This document shows positions 1-6,691 of a stretch of DNA of 9,606 nt, piece by piece. Under the pieces are notes generated by a model, which was given only the letters and a program-made list of their open reading frames with translations, did no database searches and was not told the origin of the DNA. Location: NCBI GenBank assembly GCA_026417425.1, contig JAOADF010000007.1, forward strand, positions 1 to 9,606, written 5' to 3'. The position numbers were made by a program, and so were the translations under genes. This DNA comes from Dictyoglomaceae bacterium. Lineage in GTDB: Bacteria; Dictyoglomota; Dictyoglomia; Dictyoglomales; Dictyoglomaceae. Position 1 is the stretch's first letter; each line of letters opens with the position of its first letter.

Positions 1-179
1 AAAACTTCTATTTGTTCCATTATTAAAATCTTTTCTTCCATTCTCTTTTCGCCAATAGCTCCAATTACAGTTCGTGTCTCTCCCCTTGATATATGAGCTC
101 CATAATTAAATTCTTTTAATTTCTCAACTACTTTCTGAATATCCTCATCAGTAGCGGTAGGTCTTAATACTATTATCAT
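1..179 (-). CDS. aroF: 3-deoxy-7-phosphoheptulonate (DAHP) synthase, N-terminal part (partial)
   Basis: The reading frame starts at the ATG at 179-177 and runs off the left edge after 59 full codons. The product begins MIIVLRPTATDEDIQKVV and contains GAHISRGETRTVIGAIG at about residues 30-46. From memory this matches the small ferredoxin-like regulatory domain at the front of Thermotoga-type (class I-beta) DAHP synthases, which have the same MIVVLKP start and an ERTVIG motif. The enzyme condenses phosphoenolpyruvate with erythrose-4-phosphate, the first step of the shikimate pathway. In T. maritima this N-terminal domain mediates feedback inhibition by tyrosine, so similar control is likely here. 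The start overlaps the aroB stop by 4 bases (ATGA), and AGGAGG lies 10 bases upstream inside the aroB end. The catalytic barrel is outside the window, so the call rests on the regulatory domain and the aro context. Confidence 0.85.
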   Translation of the reverse strand, partial: MIIVLRPTATDEDIQKVVEKLKEFNYGAHISRGETRTVIGAIGEKRMEEKILIMEQIEV

Positions 180-1258
180 TTTTTTAAATCCTCCTTTTTA
201 TCAATAACTTGTTTCACTATTTCTAAAGGTACATCCTCATTGATAAAAACCTCTCCAATTTTTAAAGGTAGAATAAACCTAAGTTTTTTAGATAAAGCCT
301 TTTTATCTCTCATAATATATGGATATAAAGAAGAATAGTTATATGAAAAATTTAAATTAAAACCAAATTTCAATAGAAGATCCCTTATTTTAAAATAAGT
401 ATCTTTTGAGCAATAGTTAAGAAGATAAGCTATTTTTGTAGCTAATAACATACCTATAGCAACAGCCTCTCCATGTAAGAACTTATTGAATCTTCCCTTA
501 GCCTCAATAGCATGTCCTATGGTATGTCCAAAATTTAATATCATTCTTAAATTTTTCTCCTTTTCATCTCTTTCTACTACATATTTTTTACATAAAATAC
601 TTTCTTTTATGATATAGATAAGGGATTTTTCATCTCTCTTTAATATTTTCTCGCTATTTTTATTTAAAAATTCAAATAATTCCTTATTTAGGATAATACC
701 ATATTTAATGACCTCTGCTAAACCACTTTTAAATTCTCTCTCAGGTAAAGTATCTAAAGTTTTGATATCAATAAAAACTACTTTTGGATGATAAAAAGCT
801 CCAACTAGATTTTTCCCTTCAGGAATATTTATTCCTACTTTCCCTCCAATAGAACTATCTACTTGAGAAAGTAAAGTGGTAGGTATCTGTATATAATCTA
901 CTCCCCTAAGATAGGTTGCAGAAACAAAACCTGCTAAATCTCCTATTACTCCTCCTCCTAATGCAACTATAATACATCTTCTATCCGCATTGGATTGGGC
1001 AAGAGTTCTTTGAATTCTTATAAATTCTTTGAAGGATTTACTTTTTTCACCAGGAGGAACAAATACAAAATTAGGTTTTATATTATTTTTTTCTAAACCT
1101 TCTTTAATTTCTTCACCAAATTGCCAAGCTAAAAAAGGATGGGTAATTATGAAAAGAGAAGAACAAGAGAAAAAATTATATGGAAGAGAGGAAAGATAAT
1201 TCTTTCCAATATATATGGAATATTCATTCTGAGGAATATTTATTTTTATCTCTTCCAT
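176..1258 (-). CDS. aroB: 3-dehydroquinate synthase
   Basis: This 360-residue protein converts DAHP to 3-dehydroquinate, the second shikimate-pathway step, in the cytoplasm using NAD+ and a divalent metal (usually zinc). Visible family motifs are PGEKSK (69-74), the glycine-rich NAD-binding GGGVIGDLAGF (101-111), PTTLLSQVDSSIGGK (126-140), and the metal ligands Glu182 (AEVIKYG), His245 (FGHTIGHA) and His262 (LHGEAVAIGM). Length is normal for the family, and no kinase domain is fused, unlike the AroKB fusion of Thermotoga maritima. The ATG at 1258 is supported by GAGG seven bases upstream and by an N-terminus that aligns with the family's first beta strand. It overlaps the end of aroC by 13 bases and the start of aroF by 4, which points to translational coupling within one aro operon. 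Confidence 0.97.
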   Translation of the reverse strand: MEEIKINIPQNEYSIYIGKNYLSSLPYNFFSCSSLFIITHPFLAWQFGEEIKEGLEKNNIKPNFVFVPPGEKSKSFKEFIRIQRTLAQSNADRRCIIVALGGGVIGDLAGFVSATYLRGVDYIQIPTTLLSQVDSSIGGKVGINIPEGKNLVGAFYHPKVVFIDIKTLDTLPEREFKSGLAEVIKYGIILNKELFEFLNKNSEKILKRDEKSLIYIIKESILCKKYVVERDEKEKNLRMILNFGHTIGHAIEAKGRFNKFLHGEAVAIGMLLATKIAYLLNYCSKDTYFKIRDLLLKFGFNLNFSYNYSSLYPYIMRDKKALSKKLRFILPLKIGEVFINEDVPLEIVKQVIDKKEDLKK

Positions 1259-2406
1259 ATTCTTTCCTCAAGATATCTTTTATACTCTTCATAACTTCTT
1301 TTTATCTCACAAATATGATCTCCAGAAAACTTTTTCAAAAATTCGGATGCGATAACCCAAGCGGACATTGATTCCGCTATGATACATATTGCAGGTACAA
1401 CACATACATCACTTCTTTCATAAAAGCTTTCCTTTATTTTTTTATCCTTCAAATCAAAAGATAATAATGGTCTTCGTAAGGTAGGAATAGGTTTTACAGC
1501 CCCCCTAATTATTATATCTTCTCCATTGGAAACTCCTCCTTCTATTCCCCCCATATAATTGGTCTTCCTTTTAATCTTTCCTTCCTCTTCCATGAAAGAA
1601 TCGAGAACTTCAGAGCCTTTCTTTTTCGATATTAAAAATGCTTCTCCAATTTCCACTCCCTTTACCGATGGGATGCTTATAATAGCTTGAGACAATAATC
1701 CATCTAATCTTCTATCCCAATGAACATAACTTCCAATCCCTGGAGGTACATTTCTAATTATAACAATAAAAGTGCCTCCTACAGTATCTCCCTCCTCTTT
1801 TGTTCTATCAATTAGATTCTTAACATCCTTTTCTGTCTCAATATTTATCCATCTTAAGTCAGAATCTTCTACTCTTTTCTTCAATTCATCCCAAGAAATA
1901 TTATCAAATTTATCTTCAATTCCACCTATGGATTCGGTGTAACTTAATGTCTCAATATTAAACTCTTTCAGAAAGATTTTTGCAAAGGCACCAACAGCAA
2001 CTCTAATCGCAGTCTCTCTAGCACTAGCTCTTTCTAAAACATTTCTAATGTCCTCAAAATGATATTTTAAAGCTCCAGAAAGATCAGCATGTCCAGGGCG
2101 AGGAATAGTTATGGGATTTTCATTAATTTCTCCTACTATATTCATGATCTCTTTCCAATTTTTCCAATCTTTATTATTTATTCTTAATGTTATTGGTGAA
2201 CCCAAAGTATACCCTCCTCTAACCCCTGAAAGAATCTCTACTTCATCTTTTTCGATTTTCATTCTTTCTCCTCTTCCATAAACCTTTTGCCTTTTCTCCA
2301 ATTCTCTGTTTATTTCATCAATAGAGATACTTACTCCTGCTGGAAATCCTTCAATTATTGCGGTAAGACATGGACCATGAGATTCTCCAGCAGTTAGAAA
2401 GCGCAT
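1246..2406 (-). CDS. aroC: chorismate synthase
   Basis: This 386-residue protein catalyses the last shikimate-pathway step, the anti-1,4 elimination of phosphate from EPSP to give chorismate. The enzyme needs reduced FMN. Visible motifs are GESHG with catalytic-type His10, PRPGHADLSGALKY (103-115) with the second active-site His106, RASARETA (126-133), GGIEGGVSNG (286-295), LRRPLLSFDL (310-319) and ERSDVCVVPA (330-339). Length is typical of bacterial AroC. The ATG at 2406 has a good AAGGAG site about ten bases upstream, located inside the end of aroE. The gene overlaps aroE by 13 bases and aroB by 13 bases. No flavin reductase domain is fused, so the cell must supply reduced FMN separately. 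Confidence 0.97.
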   Translation of the reverse strand: MRFLTAGESHGPCLTAIIEGFPAGVSISIDEINRELEKRQKVYGRGERMKIEKDEVEILSGVRGGYTLGSPITLRINNKDWKNWKEIMNIVGEINENPITIPRPGHADLSGALKYHFEDIRNVLERASARETAIRVAVGAFAKIFLKEFNIETLSYTESIGGIEDKFDNISWDELKKRVEDSDLRWINIETEKDVKNLIDRTKEEGDTVGGTFIVIIRNVPPGIGSYVHWDRRLDGLLSQAIISIPSVKGVEIGEAFLISKKKGSEVLDSFMEEEGKIKRKTNYMGGIEGGVSNGEDIIIRGAVKPIPTLRRPLLSFDLKDKKIKESFYERSDVCVVPAICIIAESMSAWVIASEFLKKFSGDHICEIKRSYEEYKRYLEERIWKR

Positions 2407-3245
2407 AGATATCTTTCTCCTTCTTTCTTAAGAAGTTCAAAAGAGGGCATAAATCCAAACCAGTTTTTCCAGGCATAAATACCTTGATAAATAAGCATAT
2501 CCAAGCCATTTTTCCATGGGATTTTAAATTTTTCTGCCTGTAATATTAATGGAGTTTTAAAAGGGTTATAAATTATATCATATACTAAATAGATCTTCTC
2601 ATTGGAGAATTCATCTATTTTGAAAGGTGAAGTCTTTGCATCTAAACCCACAGATGTTGTGTTTATAAGTATAAAAGGATTTTCTGAAAAATATTCTTTA
2701 TCTTCCCATGGAATATATTCAGATTTTATATAAGGATAATAATATTTCAGATCTTTTATCAAATTTTCTCCTTTTTCTTTTGTTCTATTTGTAATATAAA
2801 TTTTCTGAACTCCATATTCCGCTAAGGAGAAGACTACAGCTCTTCCCGCACCTCCTGCTCCTAACACTAAAGAGGGGATATCCTTTGGAAGTTTTAAATC
2901 TTCCAAGGTTTTTATAAAACCAGGCACATCTGTGTTATCTCCATACCATTTTCCATCTCTTATAGTTATCGTATTTACTGCCTTTATCTTTTTGGCTAAA
3001 ATAGAAATTTCATCTAAATAAGCAATTACTAATTCTTTATAAGGTATAGTAACATTTAACCCATAAAGGGGAAGGTATTTTAAGCCTTCTAAAGCCTTAG
3101 AAATATTTTCTAAAGGGATAGGAATATTTAAATAAATTGCAGGAATATTTAATTGTTTAAAGGCAAAATTATGCAATATAAAAGATATGGAATGCTTCAA
3201 AGGATAGCCTATTAAACCTAAAATCTTTGTTTCTTGTGAAATCAT
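2394..3245 (-). CDS. aroE: shikimate dehydrogenase (NADP+)
   Basis: This 283-residue cytoplasmic enzyme reduces 3-dehydroshikimate to shikimate. The substrate-binding half shows GYPLKHSIS (13-21) and LNVTIPYK (63-70) with the catalytic Lys70, then AVNT (89-92) and DNTDVPGF (103-110) with the catalytic-type Asp106. The nucleotide-binding half has the Rossmann loop GAGGAGRA (129-136) and NRT (153-155). In characterised AroE proteins NRT contacts the NADP 2'-phosphate, so NADP preference is inferred. NTTSVG (195-200) and NGLDMLIYQG (246-255) complete the signature and distinguish it from distant quinate-type paralogues, although substrate range cannot be proved from sequence. It is the first gene of the aro block, with AGGAAG just upstream of the ATG and a candidate promoter in the preceding 72-base gap. 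Confidence 0.95.
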   Translation of the reverse strand: MISQETKILGLIGYPLKHSISFILHNFAFKQLNIPAIYLNIPIPLENISKALEGLKYLPLYGLNVTIPYKELVIAYLDEISILAKKIKAVNTITIRDGKWYGDNTDVPGFIKTLEDLKLPKDIPSLVLGAGGAGRAVVFSLAEYGVQKIYITNRTKEKGENLIKDLKYYYPYIKSEYIPWEDKEYFSENPFILINTTSVGLDAKTSPFKIDEFSNEKIYLVYDIIYNPFKTPLILQAEKFKIPWKNGLDMLIYQGIYAWKNWFGFMPSFELLKKEGERYLCAF

Positions 3246-3260
3246 AGACTTCCTTTTCTT

Positions 3261-3285
3261 GATATAAATTTGGGATTAATTTATC
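3261..3285. repeat. Imperfect AT-rich inverted repeat over the aro promoter start region
   Basis: On the plus strand GATATAAATT is followed by seven bases and then AATTTATC, an inverted repeat with a two-base bulge in one arm. It covers the proposed -10 element and the likely transcription start of the aro operon, where a repressor could bind. The arms are entirely A/T apart from their outer G/C pair, so chance is a serious alternative. Confidence 0.2.
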
Positions 3286-3306
3286 AAAAAAATGTTATAT
3301 TGTCAA
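3278..3306 (-). promoter_or_regulatory. Candidate sigma-70-type promoter for the aro operon
   Basis: Read on the minus strand, a perfect TTGACA (3306-3301) is followed by a 17-base spacer and TAAATT (3283-3278), which matches four of six positions of TATAAT. It lies in the only sizeable intergenic gap of the window (3246-3317), just after minE, and would start transcription about 25-30 bases before the aroE ATG. Position, spacing and strand all fit a promoter for aroE-aroC-aroB-aroF. The region is AT-rich, so some chance match to the -10 element must be allowed for. Confidence 0.6.
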
Positions 3307-3317
3307 TTTAGAGGTTT

Positions 3318-3560
3318 TTAACTTTTAATAGGTATATCTATTCTTAATATTACCTGATTATCTCTATTGGAGAGATCTATGGCTAAGTTATCCACATCAA
3401 ATTTAGAATATTTAGAAATTGTTTTAATTAGATCCTCTTTTAAGGCATCAACTAATCCAGGATCTATATGAATTCTATCATAAACTAACATGACTTGAAG
3501 CCTTTCCTTAGCTATGTCCCTTGGAGACTTATGCTTCCCCCCAAAATCAAAAATGGGCAT
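3318..3560 (-). CDS. minE: cell division topological specificity factor MinE
   Basis: This 80-residue protein is the MinE ring/oscillation factor. It displaces MinC from MinD, stimulates the MinD ATPase and so drives Min patterns that confine FtsZ to midcell. Residues 1-10 (MPIFDFGGKH) resemble the membrane-targeting N-terminus. Residues 14-29 (RDIAKERLQVMLVYDR) form the MinD-contact segment. The remainder, with VDALKEDLIKTISKY (37-51) and a final strand ending in IDIPIKS, is the dimeric topological specificity domain. Length is normal. The ATG at 3560 has AGGAGG five bases upstream, and the TAG stop of minD lies next to that site. It is the last gene of the shape/division cluster; no hairpin terminator follows it. 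Confidence 0.96.
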   Translation of the reverse strand: MPIFDFGGKHKSPRDIAKERLQVMLVYDRIHIDPGLVDALKEDLIKTISKYSKFDVDNLAIDLSNRDNQVILRIDIPIKS

Positions 3561-3569
3561 TTTTCCCTC

Positions 3570-4364
3570 CTAAATATTAAAAAATTTTCTCAATTTATCT
3601 AGAAAGGTTGGTTCTACAAATATATTATTCCAATCTACTTTATCACCTAAAATACTACTTACTATTAGATTAAAGGCAATTCCTGCTTTACTCTTATTAT
3701 TATTAAAAATAATTGGTTCCCCCTTATTTACACTTACAATTATCTCCTCATCCTCAGGAATAATTCCCAAAAGCTTAATTGATAGAATTTCTAAGACATC
3801 TTCTATCCCCAACATATCTCCCCTTCTTACCATATCTGGTCTAACTCTGTTTATAATAAGCATTGGATCTTTAAATCCATTTGCCTCTAATAGACCAATA
3901 ACTCTATCCGCATCTCTCACTGCTGCAACCTCTGGTGTAGTTATGACTATAGCAAAATCTGCCCCAGCAATGGCATTTTTAAAACCTTGCTCAATTCCAG
4001 CAGGACAATCAATAAGGACATAATCAAAGGATGGTCTTAAATTTTCGGTTATTTCTATCATTTGATTTTTATTTATGGCATCCTTTTCTCGAGTTTGTGC
4101 AGCTGGAAGAAGATAAAGATTCGATAATCTCTTATCTCTTATTAATGCCTGCCTTAACTGACATCTTTTCTCTACAACATCTACTATATTAAAAACTATT
4201 CTGTTTTCTAATCCCAATAAAAGATCTAAATTTCTTAGTCCAATATCTGTATCTACTAATACTACGTTATATCCTCTCATGGCTAAACCTGTCCCTATGT
4301 TTGCTACCGCTGTAGTTTTTCCAACACCTCCCTTACCCGAAGTTATTACATAAGCTTTTCCCAT
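3570..4364 (-). CDS. minD: septum site-determining ATPase MinD
   Basis: This 264-residue ParA/MinD-family ATPase dimerises on ATP, binds the inner membrane and recruits MinC to block FtsZ assembly near the poles. It has the deviant Walker A SGKGGVGKTT (9-18) with signature Lys11 and Lys16, VDTDIGLRNLD (37-47) with Asp38 and Asp40, Walker B FDYVLIDCPAG (113-123), and the C-terminal amphipathic membrane-targeting helix FLDKLRKFF (254-262). I chose the ATG at 4364. AGGAGG (4376-4371) is six bases upstream of it, whereas the in-frame GTG at 4370 directly abuts that site and would only add Met-Lys. The chosen start also gives the usual MinD N-terminus. minC ends 10 bases upstream and minE starts 9 bases downstream. 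Confidence 0.97.
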   Translation of the reverse strand: MGKAYVITSGKGGVGKTTAVANIGTGLAMRGYNVVLVDTDIGLRNLDLLLGLENRIVFNIVDVVEKRCQLRQALIRDKRLSNLYLLPAAQTREKDAINKNQMIEITENLRPSFDYVLIDCPAGIEQGFKNAIAGADFAIVITTPEVAAVRDADRVIGLLEANGFKDPMLIINRVRPDMVRRGDMLGIEDVLEILSIKLLGIIPEDEEIIVSVNKGEPIIFNNNKSKAGIAFNLIVSSILGDKVDWNNIFVEPTFLDKLRKFFNI

Positions 4365-4370
4365 TTTCAC

Positions 4371-4376
4371 CCTCCT
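4371..4376 (-). promoter_or_regulatory. Ribosome binding site that decides the minD start
   Basis: On the minus strand this is AGGAGG, followed by GTGAAA and then ATG. The site overlaps the first two bases of the minC TAG stop. Its distance to the ATG at 4364 is six bases, which is ideal. The GTG at 4370 begins immediately after the site with no spacer and is therefore an unlikely initiation codon. Confidence 0.85.
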
Positions 4377-4962
4377 ATAAAATATTTATACTTATTTTTA
4401 ACTTTTCATCCTCTATATATACCCAATATCCAAAGGATGAATCTAAAATTTTTTCTTCCTCCCAAATTACATCTGCAATTTGCATATGTACTGGATCCAA
4501 ATTTAATCCAAAAATTAAAGCTTTTCTATTTTTTTCCATCCCCGCATAAACGGAACCTCTAATTTTTCCTAATACAAAAATATTCTTTTCACTTAATATC
4601 TCTGATCCTGGATTAACATCTCCTATAATTAATAAGCTATTCTTGGAATATACCCTTTGGCCACTTCTTATAGGTCCCAAGATGATTTGAGCTATATTTT
4701 TATCTTCCAATTTTGTTGTAAAAATTTCTTTATATAACATTATACCAAATTCTTTAAAAACTTTCTGTTGAAAATTAATCCAATCCTCCTCATCTATTTT
4801 TCTGTTCTTTAAATCAATATTTATAGACGAACCTTTTAAAAAGCTTTCTTTCTTACTTAATTCTTCCCATATAAGTTCTTTAGTCTCTTCCCAAGTCAGA
4901 TTAGGATCTACAATAAGTTTTAATCCTTCTTTTACATCACCTTTAATAACTATCTTTCCCAC
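4375..4962 (-). CDS. minC: septum site-determining protein MinC (division inhibitor)
   Basis: This 195-residue protein is the FtsZ-inhibiting partner of MinD. Residues 1-80 (GKIVIKGDVKEGLKLIVD onward) form the N-terminal domain that acts on FtsZ. Residues 94-165 form the glycine-rich beta-helix that binds MinD, with GPIRSGQRVYS (96-106) carrying the conserved RSGQ motif, then IIGDVNPGSEI (112-122) and LGKIRGSVYAG (131-141). I start it at the GTG at 4962, with AAGAGG nine bases upstream. An open frame continues to an ATG at 5052, but that would overlap mrdA by 110 bases and add about 30 basic residues absent from MinC relatives. The GTG start leaves a 20-base overlap with the end of mrdA. The N-domain is diverged but the C-domain is unambiguous. 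Confidence 0.9.
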   Translation of the reverse strand: MGKIVIKGDVKEGLKLIVDPNLTWEETKELIWEELSKKESFLKGSSINIDLKNRKIDEEDWINFQQKVFKEFGIMLYKEIFTTKLEDKNIAQIILGPIRSGQRVYSKNSLLIIGDVNPGSEILSEKNIFVLGKIRGSVYAGMEKNRKALIFGLNLDPVHMQIADVIWEEEKILDSSFGYWVYIEDEKLKISINIL

Positions 4963-6691
4963 GCTTCTCAACCTCTTTCTTCTCCAAGTACTTAATAATT
5001 TCTTGTGCTTTTGGAGCACATTTCCCTCCACCACTTTTTCCATGTTCCACAAAAATTGTTATCACATATCTTGGATTTTCCAATGGAAAAAAGGCTCCAA
5101 ACCATGCATGACTATCTCCATGGGGATTTTGTGCTGTTCCCGTTTTTCCAGCAATAACCCAAATTTCCCCTTTCGCAGATCTTCCTGTTCCTCTTTCTAC
5201 TACTAATCTCATTCCTTCTTTAAGTATCTTCCAACTCTCAGGTTTTAAAGAAACTTTTTTTATAATTTCAGGTTCAAATATCTTAATAACTTCCCCATTA
5301 GAATTTAAAATTTTTTTTACTAAATGAGGTCTATATCCAACACCTTCCGTTGCTATGATGTTCATCATAAGATGTATCTCCATAGGAGTTGTCAAAATAT
5401 ATCCTTGTCCTATGGACATATTTAAGGTATCTCCTGGATACCAGGATTCTTTTAATCTATTTTTTTTCCATTCTGGAGAGGGTATTAATCCTTTTAATTC
5501 TCCAGGAAGATCTATTCCTGTTTTTTCATCTAATCCAAAATCTTTAGCTATTTTTGATATTTCCTCAGGTCCAACCCTTAAACCTAAATTATAAAAGACT
5601 ACATTGCATGATTGGGCTATACCTTCAAGAAAATCTATTCGACCATGTCCTTCGCTTCTCCAACAACCAAAAAAATTTTTCCCTAAACTTACTCCACCTG
5701 AACAGTAAAATTTCTCTTTTAAAGAAACTTTTCCCTTTTCTAAGACAGATAGAGCAACAATCAGTTTAAATATTGAACCTGGAGGATATACACTTGATAT
5801 TGCCCTATTATTAAGAGGGTTCTTTGAGTTATTCATAAGTTCGTCCCATTCCTTTTGTGAAAATCCCATAACAAATTTATTGGGATCAAAATCAGGATGA
5901 CTAACTAAAGCAAGGATTTCCCCACTCCAAGGATCCGATACTATTATTACTCCAACATCATCCCCTAAAACTTTTTCTGCAAGCTCCTGTAAATCTTTAT
6001 CTATGGTAAGAACTAATGTATTTCCTGACTCAGGATCTTTACTGGGAAGAATTCTATATTTTTTTCTATTTGAAAAAAGCTCTATGCTTCTATAACCTTT
6101 CTTTCCTCTTAAATATCTTTCATATATTTTCTCTACTCCAGACTTTCCCACCATATCTCCTAGGGAATAATCTAAATCTTCGCCATTTAAAAGTTCCTCC
6201 CTTCCTATTTCCCCTACATGTCCAAGAATATGAGAAGCCATATTTCCATATGGATAGATCCTTTCAAGTTCCATATTAATAATAAATAATGGCAATTTTT
6301 TTCTATTACTTTCCAATAAAGAAACCTCCTTATGATCAAGATTTTTCTTTAAAAGAATTGCAGGTGTATATGACCCAATCTTTTTGAAATTTTTTTCTAA
6401 ATCTTCAAAAGATAAATTGAGAATTTTTGCTAAGTTTTTATACTTATTTTTCTCAAACTCGTAAGGAGGAACAAGATATACTGAATATTTTACTTTATTT
6501 GTTGCAAGAACATTTCCATTTCTATCTATAATCAGTCCCCGAGGAGAGGGAATAATTATAAATTTAAGATAATTTCTTTGTGAAAGCTCATCATAGAAAT
6601 CTCCATTTATTATTTGAATATAAAAAAGCCTAAAAGCCAGGATAAATAATAAAATGTGAATTAAATATAAAAAAAATTTAGGTTTCTTCAT
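4943..6691 (-). CDS. mrdA: penicillin-binding protein 2, elongasome D,D-transpeptidase
   Basis: This 582-residue class B PBP cross-links newly made side-wall peptidoglycan with the Mre proteins. It has a short cytoplasmic start, one membrane anchor (about 6-28), and a pedestal/dimerisation domain with PRGLIIDRNGNVLATN (50-65). The transpeptidase domain carries all three active-site motifs: SIFK with nucleophile Ser306, SCN (361-363) and KTG (516-518, in AGKTGTAQ). The order and spacing fit PBP2 rather than FtsI, and there are no PASTA repeats. Cys330, Cys343, His349 and Cys362 form a possible zinc site near the active site. The start ATG overlaps the mreD end by 14 bases; GGAAAG lies upstream. 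Its position between mreD and minC, with the mre genes upstream, supports the PBP2 assignment. Confidence 0.95.
   Translation of the reverse strand: MKKPKFFLYLIHILLFILAFRLFYIQIINGDFYDELSQRNYLKFIIIPSPRGLIIDRNGNVLATNKVKYSVYLVPPYEFEKNKYKNLAKILNLSFEDLEKNFKKIGSYTPAILLKKNLDHKEVSLLESNRKKLPLFIINMELERIYPYGNMASHILGHVGEIGREELLNGEDLDYSLGDMVGKSGVEKIYERYLRGKKGYRSIELFSNRKKYRILPSKDPESGNTLVLTIDKDLQELAEKVLGDDVGVIIVSDPWSGEILALVSHPDFDPNKFVMGFSQKEWDELMNNSKNPLNNRAISSVYPPGSIFKLIVALSVLEKGKVSLKEKFYCSGGVSLGKNFFGCWRSEGHGRIDFLEGIAQSCNVVFYNLGLRVGPEEISKIAKDFGLDEKTGIDLPGELKGLIPSPEWKKNRLKESWYPGDTLNMSIGQGYILTTPMEIHLMMNIIATEGVGYRPHLVKKILNSNGEVIKIFEPEIIKKVSLKPESWKILKEGMRLVVERGTGRSAKGEIWVIAGKTGTAQNPHGDSHAWFGAFFPLENPRYVITIFVEHGKSGGGKCAPKAQEIIKYLEKKEVEKRGKDSY

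Noticed and set aside
1180..1371. Plus-strand open frame of 63 codons across the aroB-aroC junction
   Set aside because: It lies opposite two well-supported genes, its product has no recognisable motif and it has no convincing ribosome binding site. It is a shadow of the coding strand.
3286..3292. Run of seven T on the minus strand after minE, as a possible intrinsic terminator
   Set aside because: No G/C-containing stem precedes it; it forms part of the spacer between the proposed -35 and -10 boxes.
3246..3317. Riboswitch, T-box or attenuator in front of the aro operon
   Set aside because: The space is only 72 bases, and after a start site near 3271 the leader would be about 25 bases, too short for any such element.
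4368..4370. GTG as the minD start codon
   Set aside because: It abuts the AGGAGG box with no spacing; the ATG two codons later fits both spacing and family N-terminus.
5003..6279. Several plus-strand open frames (5003-5206, 5355-5594, 5554-5769, 6016-6279)
   Set aside because: All are antisense to mrdA, whose catalytic motifs are intact through this whole stretch. Their Phe/Ser/Cys-rich products look like reverse-complement translations of Lys/Glu-rich coding sequence.
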